Shown piece after piece: positions 55,161 to 64,000 of a DNA stretch of 64,000 bases (positions are counted from its first letter, which is position 1; each line of letters begins with the position of its first letter). The stretch comes from Yponomeuta sedellus (taxonomy: Eukaryota > Arthropoda > Insecta > Lepidoptera > Yponomeutidae), in the NCBI GenBank assembly GCA_934045075.1, contig OW203741.1:342501-406500 (forward strand), given 5' to 3'. The notes beneath the pieces are model-generated. The model had not been told where the DNA came from and searched no databases. It worked only from the letters and a program-made list of their open reading frames with translations. A program made the position numbers and the translations under genes.

Positions 55161-55550
55161 GATTTTGCACATAAACACTTATTAGAATCTATGCAGTAGG
55201 GGTCTTGAGCGTCCCTTAAATGCCTAAGGGGCAGCTGCTATCATTAACTATTTCGTCATAGTAATCAAGGTTTTCGAATATATGAATTTTGCAATAAAAA
55301 TTCCAAATTGACAACTATAATAACTGGCCGATCGACTCTCAAGCGTGGTTCCGACCATACTTGAGTAAATACAGATTTGATCTTTACTTAAGTAGAGATT
55401 GCTACCCAAGTATCGTTCTCGAATTAGCTATTACTCAGTTGCGTCGCGCTTGATGAATCTCGACTCAAGTAACGTTCTAAAATTAAATCAATACTCAAAA
55501 CTAGTCTTAAGTAGAGATTGGCGCTTGAGTACGCTTCTGTAATACTGGCC

Positions 55551-56101
55551 TAACGGCCGAATACTCAAACGTCAGTCAAATCGATCACTCAGTTGAAGGG
55601 CATTCAAATTTGAACATCTGTTAAATATTGAGTGGTATACACAAACGTCATTCAAACAATTTCAGACCGTGATCAGCTGAGAAGCCGTCAAATAAATAAC
55701 AAGTCTGTTTTCATTGACAAAATATTTAAACTTACGTTGTGTATCCGATTTACGCAGAATTTGTTCGATCAATTTTAAGTTTTGTGATGAAATATGAAGT
55801 TTTTTTATAAAATTAAAATAAATCATAATATGATTTATGAAACAAACTTAAATTATTATCACCTCGTTTTGTGCAAAGCAAAATGTTTAATGTTGTAATA
55901 ATAATATCTTATATTGTCGTAGAATGAAACGTTAGGGCTATCTCACCAATGACATTTGAAAAGTCTACCACAGTAAAAACATTGCGATATTGCGGTTTTT
56001 TAAACCTCTTCCCTGATAAATACTAATACAAACAAGAATTGAATGAGAATTATTATTATGCGTTATTATGCCAGTAGCATAATATTAATAACGCAGGGTT
56101 A
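55551..56101. other. No recognised feature
   Basis: AT-rich flank of the 2.2-kb element. Confidence 0.4.
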
Positions 56102-56310
56102 TTAAAATTTGGTCCACTGGCTGTATGGATCTATTACTCCTTGTAACTGGTTGGATTGTATGTCAAAAGACAGACAGACTCCAAATATAATACCGTCTCT
56201 TTCGACAGCTGGAACCAACCGCGCATGGAAGTCTGTTTCATTATAATACTCGAAAGCATTTAACTTTGCCTCATTTCTTCGAGGCACATTAGGCCCTTCC
56301 TCGACATGAT
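56102..56310 (-). pseudogene. Possible PIF/Harbinger transposase N-terminal remnant
   Basis: Minus strand reads NVPRRNEAKLNAFEYYNETD then FHAR. After a frameshift comes WFQLSKETVLYLE and LTYNPTS. This resembles the conserved N-terminal block of HARBI1-like transposases (.N.FE.....F..RFRLSK..V). Only about 65 codons remain. Confidence 0.5.
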
Positions 56311-57733
56311 AAAGTCATTGTTTTTCACATAAGTTCACTGATATTACAACTTTTTTACGATTTGAAGCTCCTCGCGACCACTTTCAATGAGCTCTTTTCG
56401 GACAGCTATTAAAAAGTAAAAATACTTCCTTTTTCTCTCGATGGATGGCGTTGCAAGTCTTGTGTATGGAAACTGAACTTTTTTTTTTTTAATGCCAACG
56501 ACGGAGTCGTCACAGCATAGCTATGACTATAGATTATAGGAAAAATGTGTGTGTTCCGTTTGACTGCTGAGTAATCTGTGCGTAGCTGAGCGTAGCGTGT
56601 TGATTGTGTTGACTGTTGGTTGCTAGTATTGGGCCTGCTCGGACATCTTAAAGATCGCTCCGTACTGTTACATTTGAGACAGTGTACTAGTACTGTATAT
56701 TGGTACTATTAGGACCTCATAGTAGAACCATCTCAACGTTCACGTTTTGTCCTTTCAGCCATAAAATATGCTTTTTTTAATATCTGTATTTTTACAGGAC
56801 CATTAATTTCGATTAATATTTTTAATGTTGCCGTGCCACCATTATATTAGAAGTACTATGATAAAAATCAATCAAAAAATATTTTTAGTTCGAGTAGTTT
56901 TTTTTCCTACGTACAATGAAATAATTATTACCATCTAGATTATCGTAAGCTACTTTTGTTATTTGCAAAGAACAAAAGTAGCTCGCAGAACAAGATTACT
57001 ACCACAGAAATAAGCGTCCCAAAGCGCACGAAACAGAAAAATCTCCTTCACCAATAATTAACTATAATAAAATAACACAGTGAAAATATTATGTTATATT
57101 CGTTAGAGAAACTAACATCAAGAAAACAACACGGTATTACTTTTACAAAAGTACCTACTTGGATTAGCGCGCGAACCAGCAGCGCACAATTGACACAATG
57201 AATGAAACAAAAAACAAAACAAGTAAAAACAATCTTTTTTGCTACGGCATACGACCTACTTCTAAAGTTCGGAAAAGACCGACCGGCTGAAGGGAGACCG
57301 ATCGAAACAATTTCGCTCCGTTCAGTTCAATCACCACACTCTCTCTCATGCAGCGTTCGTTCGCTCTCGGCCATATTCGTCACCCGGTCCGGTTCATTTA
57401 TTCATTCAGCTAATCCGTGATCGCGAGAGCAATGAACGAATAGACCGAATGTCCGATTATTACTGGGAAACGTTTCCTTTCGGTCATTGCATGGTAACGT
57501 ATCTTAATCGTACTTCGTACATGACCGACACAATAATATTGGTTGCGTCGTTACGTTTTCGTTTGTTTGAATATTTGATTTATTTTCGACCTTGCTTGCC
57601 TACGGACCCTGATACTTTCTTTAATCGACGAAAACAACGCTTGTGACCCGGACTACCTGATTGCTTACCTGATGGACCCGAGCCTGCTTATTGGACCACG
57701 ATTCTTCTTGTATCAACGACACCGGCCTGTATA
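56311..57733. other. No recognised gene
   Basis: Two short frames at 57202-57420 and 57449-57646 have no domain. 57240-57720 could be the 5' region of the small reading frame that follows. Confidence 0.4.
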
Positions 57734-57892
57734 ATGGACAAAAAATATGGGGAGTGGTCTCTCGCGGACCTTAAAATGGAGTTGAAGGTGCGAAACGCAA
57801 AAACAATACTTATGAATTATGTTTTTAATATATTTGTTTACATCAATAAAATTTATATTAGCCGACAACGGATCCAATATAATTCAAAATAA
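57734..57892 (+). other. Short ORF with a SAP-like N-terminus
   Basis: 52 codons from ATG 57734. WSLADLKMELKVRNAKT resembles the first helix of a SAP DNA-binding motif, as found at the start of several insect transposon proteins. The match stops abruptly, so this is probably the 5' stub of a truncated element, or an exon whose partner I cannot see. Confidence 0.3.
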
Positions 57893-59136
57893 GGCATAGT
57901 TGCAAAAACAAACGAAGAGGTCACCGTGGAGGGCGGTCGCCCCCTTGGAAGCGGGATAAGCTCCAGGGGGCCGCTGCCACCCACGCGAAATGCGCCACGA
58001 CCGCTGTGGTGGCGACCACGCATGGGCAGCCGAAGGTTCCCGCGCGATGCGCCCATAGTGCGGGGGCAACCCCGCACGCTGGGTTCCAGCGCGTGGAAAC
58101 TGGGTGCGCCATCACTGCGGGGTCTCTACCGCGCGATCAGCAGCAGACCAATTCGGTAGCACAACGCTCGGCGACGGCAGGTCAGAGGCCCCGACACGCT
58201 GCTCCGGAAACTCCGGTAAAACGTGGCAGGGCTGATGTAACGCTGTCACCGGCCGTTACTAACAAGCGGCGCAGGCTAGAGGGTCAGGGGAAAGGAAAGG
58301 CGCTCGGCTACGCGGGGGTGATTAACTCTCATCTACGCGTGGCCGTGACCACCGTTCCCCCCACCGATTTAACAAGCGAGCAAGCGGACGAGCTCAAAGA
58401 GACTCTGGAAAGAGTCACTTCTGACGCAATCTTGGCGTCGTGTCTGGCCGGTGACGGCGCCCAACCGCTCAGGTTTCACGGGAAACCTCACCTGGGTGAG
58501 GGGGTGCTGAAAATTTGGTGCGGAGACGACGCCACGCTTGCTTGGCTTAAGGACACAGTAGCCAGCATAGCGTGCCCGATCCAGAACTGTGATCTGACTG
58601 TCATCGCACAGTCAGAAATCACAAAGATGGTAAAGGCCGGTATGCTGCTACCCACAACAGTCGTGACAGAGATGGATAAGATTCGCCAGATTCTTATCCA
58701 TCAAAATCCCGAATATAATATCCAGCGGTGGAGGCCCTACCGAATAGAGATTCAGGAGGGCAAGGGCATCTTCCTCTTTCTGGGCATTCCAGAGGAGGAG
58801 GTGCCCTGCCTTCTGGAACGGGACCGGAGGGTCGCTTATATCATGGGGAGTGCGTACGTAAAGTTCTTCACTCCCTCGGGTCTGAGCGACGCTCCGTTCG
58901 TGCCGGAGTCTCTGTGCGCGCGGGTATCCACCGAGGATAACGAAACAAGGGACGATGAGGCCGCGCCCGATGGCGATGACGTTGATGGAGTCCCGACTCC
59001 AGCCGACGAGCCGTCGAGAGCGGCCCCCTCGTCCTATTCGCCAACAGTCGCTGGTATGTCCATCAGCGACGACGACGACAACCAGTCTGACGACATGGAC
59101 TGGCTGCTGCGTGTGGGGGAGACACTGTCGGAGTAG
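57883..59136 (+). CDS. LINE ORF1 (DUF4780-type nucleic-acid-binding protein), 5' end unclear
   Basis: Open from 57883 to the stop at 59134-59136. There is no ATG before about residue 200, so the native start is lost or lies upstream of a truncation; a GTG at 58006 is the first near-cognate codon considered. Features: basic Arg/Lys-rich N-terminus with KRGRAD and NKRRRLEG (nuclear-localisation-like), a globular part with PLRFHGKPHLGEGVLKIWC and LWFLGIP-like ...IFLFLGIPEEEVPCLL that matches the layout of DUF4780 proteins of insect LINEs, and an acidic C-terminus (SDDDDNQSDDMDW). ORF2 starts two bases after the stop, suggesting translation by termination-reinitiation. Same strand and unit as ORF2. 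Confidence 0.72.
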   Translation, partial: FKIRHSCKNKRRGHRGGRSPPWKRDKLQGAAATHAKCATTAVVATTHGQPKVPARCAHSAGATPHAGFQRVETGCAITAGSLPRDQQQTNSVAQRSATAGQRPRHAAPETPVKRGRADVTLSPAVTNKRRRLEGQGKGKALGYAGVINSHLRVAVTTVPPTDLTSEQADELKETLERVTSDAILASCLAGDGAQPLRFHGKPHLGEGVLKIWCGDDATLAWLKDTVASIACPIQNCDLTVIAQSEITKMVKAGMLLPTTVVTEMDKIRQILIHQNPEYNIQRWRPYRIEIQEGKGIFLFLGIPEEEVPCLLERDRRVAYIMGSAYVKFFTPSGLSDAPFVPESLCARVSTEDNETRDDEAAPDGDDVDGVPTPADEPSRAAPSSYSPTVAGMSISDDDDNQSDDMDWLLRVGETLSE

Positions 59137-59138
59137 CC

Positions 59139-61307
59139 ATGGCTCCGCCACACGTAGTAGCTACAGTCGATGTTGTCCAAACAAACCTCCAGCATAAGCA
59201 AATCGCTTCAGCCACCTTACGTAGCCTGCTGGAGGTTAAAACTAACACCATAGCTCTCATCCAGGAGCCTTGGGTAAGGGGTGGTAGAATCTGTGGACTC
59301 AATAACCCGAGAGGTAAGCTAATGGTCGATACGACGATAGCCAACCCAAGGGCGTGTATTTACATGCCCAACTGCATACAAGCTACGCTACTCACACAAT
59401 TCTGTTCCAGAGATCTCGCAGCTGTGAGACTCCTTAATGGAAGGGACGACCAAACTATGCTTGTCTTAGCATCCGTGTACATGCCAGGAGATGAGACCGT
59501 ACCAGCCAAAGAGGTGGCTGACCTGGCGGTGTACTGCGCAGACCATAGCTGGGAGCTGATCATATCGGCCGATTGCAACGCACACCATCCTCTGTGGGGA
59601 AGTCCCAAAGCCAACCCAAGGGGAGAGGACCTCATAGAGTTTTTGATGACTACGAATCTCCTCATAGCCAACAAAGGTAACCAGCCCACTTTTATTAACA
59701 GCAGGTACCAAACTGTCATAGATATCACTCTTGTGTCAGTAGGAGCGATGGACATGGTTTCCAACTGGCACGTCTCCGACGAACCCTCACTTTCCGACCA
59801 CAGACGTGTTAGGTACACCATACAGGCACAAACACAACCGCCACAACCGTGGCGAAACCCTCGCAAAACGGACGTCTCTAGATTTCAGAACGTTTTAAAG
59901 TCGAAGTGGTCAGCTCTTCAACTAAAAGACGCGACTTCTAGTACCTCCAATATAGATCACAACGTAGAAACATTAACAACCTGCTTACAGGAGACATACC
60001 AACAGACCTGCCCACTAACGTACCCCAAGGAACCTCCTGGTAGCCACTGGTGGGGCAAGGACCTAGAAAGAACAAGATGCAAGCTAAGGCAAGCCTTTAA
60101 TCACGCTAAAAACACCAGGAAGGATTCTGACTGGGACATATACAAAGATCTACAATACGATTACAAAAAGAAAATCCGCTACTACCAAACTAGCTCATGG
60201 CGGCGTTTCTGTGAAAAAATCGAGTCAACAAAGGAGACAGCAAGAATTAAAACACTTCTGTCAACAAACAAAAACAGAGGACTCGGCTCACTGAAGAAAT
60301 CGGACGGCACATACACAACCTCCGACGAAGAAATAAGCGAACTGCTACTACATACTCACTTCCCAGATTGTATGATCATGGACAAACAACAATGGGAAGA
60401 GCCCTTCGAACGATCGCCAGCTGATATTGACTGGGCCGTATCAAACACGGTCATTACCGAAGATAAAGTACAATGGGCCGTAAAAAGCTTCCTGCCTTAC
60501 AAATCCTCTGGAATAGACGAAATTTTTCCGGCACTCCTACAATGGGGAATTAACACAATACTGCCACAGCTAGTGTGTATCTTTCAATCCGGCCTGGCAC
60601 ACCAGTACATTCCCCACTCATGGCGGGAAGTCAAAGTAGTCTTTTTACCAAAGGCTGGAAAAGGAGACTATACACAGGCAAAATCCTATAGGCCTATCAG
60701 CCTCACATCGTTTCTCTTAAAAACGCTGGAGAGACTAACGGACAGGCACATAAGAGAAGGAGCCCTAAAAACAAAACCTTTACATCCTCAACAACATGCC
60801 TATAGAAATGGCAGATCAACAGACTCAGCTCTGCATACTGTCGTTAGAACCATAGAAAAGGGCCTCTCAGATAAACATATGGTCTTAGGAGCCTTTATTG
60901 ACATAGAAGGTGCTTTCGACAAAACAACTTTCAGTAGTATCAACCAAGCGCTGGTGAAACGAGGAGTGCAGCCAACCATCACGGGCTGGATAGACAACCT
61001 CCTGCGTCAAAGAGCCATAACGCTTAAGGTAAACAGCACTACGAGGGCAATAGTGGCCAGAGGCTGCCCTCAAGGGGGAGTTCTATCGCCACTTCTATGG
61101 AACCTAGTAGTTGACGGCTTAATCAGACGCCTTGATGAATGTGGTTTCTGGATAATAGGCTACGCCGACGATATAACAATCCTGACGATAGGTAAATCCG
61201 AGGATATTCTATACAGTCTAATGAGAACGGCGTTTGGCATAGTAGAGCGATGGTGCAAGACTCATCAACTAACCGCCAACCCACGGTGGTACCGTAGTAG
61301 GTCATAG
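59139..61307 (+). pseudogene. LINE ORF2 (LOA/I-type endonuclease-reverse transcriptase), cut off by a transposon
   Basis: From ATG 59139. The apurinic-like endonuclease domain has ALIQEPW, ISADCNAHHPLWGS and LSDHRR. The reverse transcriptase has SYRPISLTSFLLK, FIDIEGAFDKTTF, RGCPQGGVLSPLLWN and GYADDITIL, so all catalytic residues of both enzymes are present. The LINE sequence stops at about 61281, after KTHQLTANP; the last few codons belong to the Transib end. The thumb, any RNase H domain and the 3' end are therefore displaced, presumably beyond the right edge of the window. The frame is otherwise intact, so the LINE was young when hit. Confidence 0.85.
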
Positions 61308-61382
61308 GACTCGGATGGCAATGACTGAGCTAAGCCATGATATCTGGCTCAGTTACCCACTAATTGTCATACTACCTGAGGG

Positions 61383-61390
61383 TATAAAAG
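61383..61390 (+). promoter_or_regulatory. TATA box of the Transib transposase gene
   Basis: TATAAAAG, 155 bp upstream of the first ATG and about 100 bp inside the transposon end. Position fits a self-contained promoter. Confidence 0.5.
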
Positions 61391-61544
61391 GTTTCGCAAT
61401 CTATTGTTCCCAACATTCCTTTTTCGGCATCCGAAGTGAACACAAGTAATTAGTCATCAACCTGTTATCACCAAGTGCTTTAATTAGCCCAAGACGCGAC
61501 GCGTGTGTTTAAGTTCCAACTTGTCTGTGACCTGCTATTTTACA

Positions 61545-63855
61545 ATGGAATTTGAAGTCACAGGTATGTATTATTAATTTACTTTACTATTTTGCCTTTT
61601 CCTTCTACATTTTTTTTTTAAATAGAGTGCTACGCCAACGTGGCATTTTTTATGTATTTATGTCTGTATATTTTTTACGTTGAAGCTTTTACTTATGTTT
61701 GTACCTACTTGTACCATTCAATTTGGTATAGAAATATGGGTTACAATGTCTACTACTAGGCCTCTCCAAATTTAGCTGCGTCATGCTGCGTCTGTAAGGT
61801 GCAGCCAGGTGCTACGCCGCGCGCCTGAACGCGTAGCAGGCGCGTAGCACTTGCTACGAAACATGTATCTATTTTGATCCGCTTTTAACGTATTTTTATT
61901 TTGTTTTAGGTACTAGTATTAAGTGTTCTTTCAAAAGAATGCTTGTACTAGATACTTGGCTGTCTATTAAAGACAGCAAATCTGAACTGGAGCGTTGGCA
62001 TCGAGTTTTTCGAGACCTAATACAATTGCTGCCTGATGTTGAGAATTACATTGCTGATGACTTGGAAAAAAGAGTTACTAAAGTTTGTACAAGATTGGTA
62101 GCAATTTGGAAGCAAGTCACGCGCAACCATTCTCGCATGGTCTCTAAGTACGGAGACTGGCTGAACGAAATTGAAGTTTGCGTTCTGCCAACTTGTGCAA
62201 CAGTAGGGAGCCACAACACCCAACGGCCAGCAGCAGAAGCTTCGACAAGCACCCAACAGCACCAGCACAGGAAGGACTTTGAGGAATGTAGCAAGAGATC
62301 AAAACGCCGCAGGCTTGCAGAGTTAAGTAAAGTAGACAGTTCTGCGATAAATTCTTTGTTGGACGATTCTAGTCTATCTAACGCCGCTGCATCTTTAAAT
62401 TTCAGCACTGACGAAGTCTTGTCTCTTATAAATGAGACAAAACTGACTAAACATCAGTATCTTTTGGTGAAAGACTTCGTTAATGCAAAATCACCTAATG
62501 CATTACCATCTTATCAAAAAGTGTTAGAAGCTAAGAAGCGGTGCTATCCATCGCAAGAGTTTATCACGGAATCATCTGCTGAAGTAGAATTACAATCATT
62601 GTTAGATCATACTGCTTGCCGGATACTAGAATCCCAAAAACCCGTTTTGAATAATATTGACCCTAATAAAGAATTTGTTTTGATTGGAAAATGGGGTTTC
62701 GATGGGAGTACGGGGCACAGCGAATATAAACAGATTTTTGGAGATTCTGGTATCGATGATGATGGCAGTATGTTTGTTACTTCATATTGTCCTCTTCAAT
62801 TGGTTTGTAAGTCCAATACCTCCGACCCAGATCAAATAGTTTGGAAAAATCCGCGCCCTTCTTCCACCAGGTATTGTAGGCCTATTCGATTCCAATTTGC
62901 CAAAGAATCCAAAGACCTTTCTGTGCAAGAAGAAGCTTATTTCAAGACTAAAATTGATAGTTTACAACCGACTTCTTTCACTCACGGTGAATATGAAATA
63001 AAAGTGCAGCATTCTTTACAATTAACCATGGTTGATGGTAAAGTGTGCAGTGCTCTGAGCGATACATCTTGTAGTAGATGTTATATTTGTGGTTCAACTC
63101 CAAAAGAGATGAATGACATTGATAAATCGCTGAGCAAAACTGCAGATAGTGGTACCTATCAATTTGGACTATCTCCTCTTCACTCGTATATCCGATTCTT
63201 CGAATATTTAATTCACGTTTCTTATAGATTAGACATAAAGAAATGGCAGGTACGTTCTTCAGACCAAAAAGCTCTTCTTGCACAAAAAAAACAACATGTG
63301 CAGCAACAGTTTAGGCAGAAACTTGGTCTAATAGTCGACAAACCGCGAAGTGGAGGAAGTGGCACATCTAACGACGGAAACACTGCCAGAAAGTTTTTTT
63401 CTAACTCAGCGGTTTCAGCGGAAATTACTGGATTAGATAAAATCCTTATTGACAGATGTCATAATCTGCTGCAGTGTCTTTCGTCGGGATACAAAATTAA
63501 TAACGCCACTTTTAAAGAGTATTCTCTAGAAACAGCACGTAAACTTGTTGCTACCTATCCATGGTACAACTTGCCATCGTCTGTACATAAGGTCCTCATT
63601 CATGGGTCGGAAGTAATTGAACACGCATTATTGTCAATAGGTGAGCTTTCGGAAGAGGCCGCCGAATCTTGCAATAAATTAATCAAACTCTTCAGGCGTG
63701 ACAACACGAGGAAAATGTCTCGGGTTGTCACAAACACCGACTTGATACATAGACTTCTCCTTAATTCGGATCCTTATATTTCTAGTTTAAGAAGGTTACC
63801 ACAGAAGAAGAAGTCTATTCTATCAAAAGAAGTATTAAATTTGTTGTCGGTTTAG
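61545..63855 (+). CDS. Transib transposase (RAG1-core relative)
   Basis: Two exons, 61545-61563 and 61910-63855 (ACAG|GTATGT donor, TTTTAG acceptor, phase 1), giving 654 residues. A basic, Ser-rich region (about 95-145) precedes the catalytic core. Core motifs: WGFDGSTGHS (Asp271), LTMVDGKVCSALS (Asp382), CSRCYICG (Cys pair), LHSYIRFFEYLIHVSYRLD, GTSNDGNTARKFF, and LSEEAAESCNKLIK (Glu592, proposed), then TRKMSR and HRLLLNSDP. D-D spacing of 111 and D-E of 210 fit Transib/RAG1 enzymes. The protein should cut at CAC heptamer ends and form hairpin-type breaks; this follows from family knowledge. No stop or frameshift interrupts it, so it may be active. Without the spliced 19-nt first exon, translation could start at Met17 (61939). 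Confidence 0.85.
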
Positions 63856-64000
63856 GAAAAAATGTAAAAAATAAGATAGGTATTTATGTTATTTTTTACA
63901 TAACTCCTATTATGTAAATATAATATTTTTTGTCCAATTGTGTGTTTGTACTTAGATGTTAGTTAAGTATTTACTTTATTTGTAATATAAAATGTAAATA
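63856..64000 (+). other. 3' flank of the Transib transposase gene
   Basis: AT-rich, with no terminal repeat and no canonical AATAAA. Still inside the transposon. Confidence 0.5.

Larger units (their letters stand above)
53339..55550. mobile_element. 2.2-kb element with terminal inverted repeats enclosing a minisatellite
   Basis: Left end GGCCGGTATTACAGAACGAT (53339 on) and right end ...gcttctgtaatactggcc (to 55550) are inverted over about 30 bp with a few mismatches. Subterminal blocks repeat cttgagtagagat- and ctcaag-type motifs (53370-53470 and 55350-55525). The TIR start GGCC and possible 3-bp TGA/TAA flanks suggest a PIF/Harbinger-like non-autonomous element. No transposase inside. Confidence 0.62.
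61282..64000 (+). mobile_element. Transib DNA transposon, left part (right end outside window)
   Basis: Begins at CACGGTGGTACCGTAGTAGG directly after LINE codons. The first seven bases CACGGTG resemble the Transib terminal heptamer and the RAG recombination signal heptamer CACAGTG. A 5-bp target duplication would be CAACC (61277-61281), but its partner is not in view. Inside are a TATA-like promoter and a two-exon transposase. No complementary end is seen up to 64000, so the element is longer than 2.7 kb. Confidence 0.8.

Noticed and set aside
57202..57646. Two short plus-strand genes
   Set aside because: No domain, no neighbours with matching frame, and ordinary composition for non-coding DNA.
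58648..59151. 167-codon minus-strand protein
   Set aside because: Antisense shadow of LINE ORF1.

Overview
The window looks like lepidopteran (moth or butterfly) nuclear DNA. The evidence is spliced eukaryotic genes with GT-AG introns, a tandem cluster of secreted carboxylesterase-like genes of the kind expanded in Lepidoptera, and a dense load of insect-type mobile elements: mariner, Transib, hAT, piggyBac-like MITEs, LOA- and CR1/Jockey-like LINEs, tRNA-like and 5S-like SINEs, and the familiar lepidopteran dispersed repeats. No functional tRNA or rRNA gene and no bacterial feature was seen.

Region 1 (1 to about 23.5 kb) holds four carboxylesterase-like genes, all on the minus strand. I assembled exons from splice sites and reading-frame phase. 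They are: a first exon whose gene continues off the left edge (1087-1281); a 617-residue protein with all three catalytic residues replaced and an acidic linker (1860-4071); a 524-residue protein with an intact triad but an altered oxyanion-hole motif (6615-9277); and a 610-residue protein with every catalytic element present (11755-23415), whose signal-peptide exon lies 6.1 kb upstream of exon 2 behind a TATA box. Two intron positions with the same phase are shared by several of the genes, which fits tandem duplication followed by divergence from an active enzyme to a probable non-enzymatic surface protein.

Region 2 (introns of the last esterase and 23.5-57 kb) contains no recognised host gene. 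It is a mosaic of nested transposons. The most distinctive family is a tRNA-like SINE with a fold-back (palindromic) architecture: at least fourteen copies or fragments, many with 10-14 bp target-site duplications. One of these duplicates a 5' splice site of an esterase gene exactly at the exon/intron border. Also present are three copies of a piggyBac-like palindromic MITE, each carrying that SINE; a 2.2-kb terminal-inverted-repeat element enclosing a 20-copy 47-bp minisatellite; a decayed LINE split by a hAT-like MITE inside its YADD codons; two dead mariners; and a 606-bp hAT relic.

Region 3 (57.7-64 kb) holds a two-ORF LOA/I-type LINE interrupted just after its YADD motif by the left end of a Transib DNA transposon. 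The Transib starts with a CACGGTG heptamer, close to the RAG recombination signal heptamer. Its transposase gene is intact within the window (two exons, 654 residues) and shows a RAG1/Transib-like DDE arrangement. The right end lies beyond the window, so mobility cannot be judged from here.
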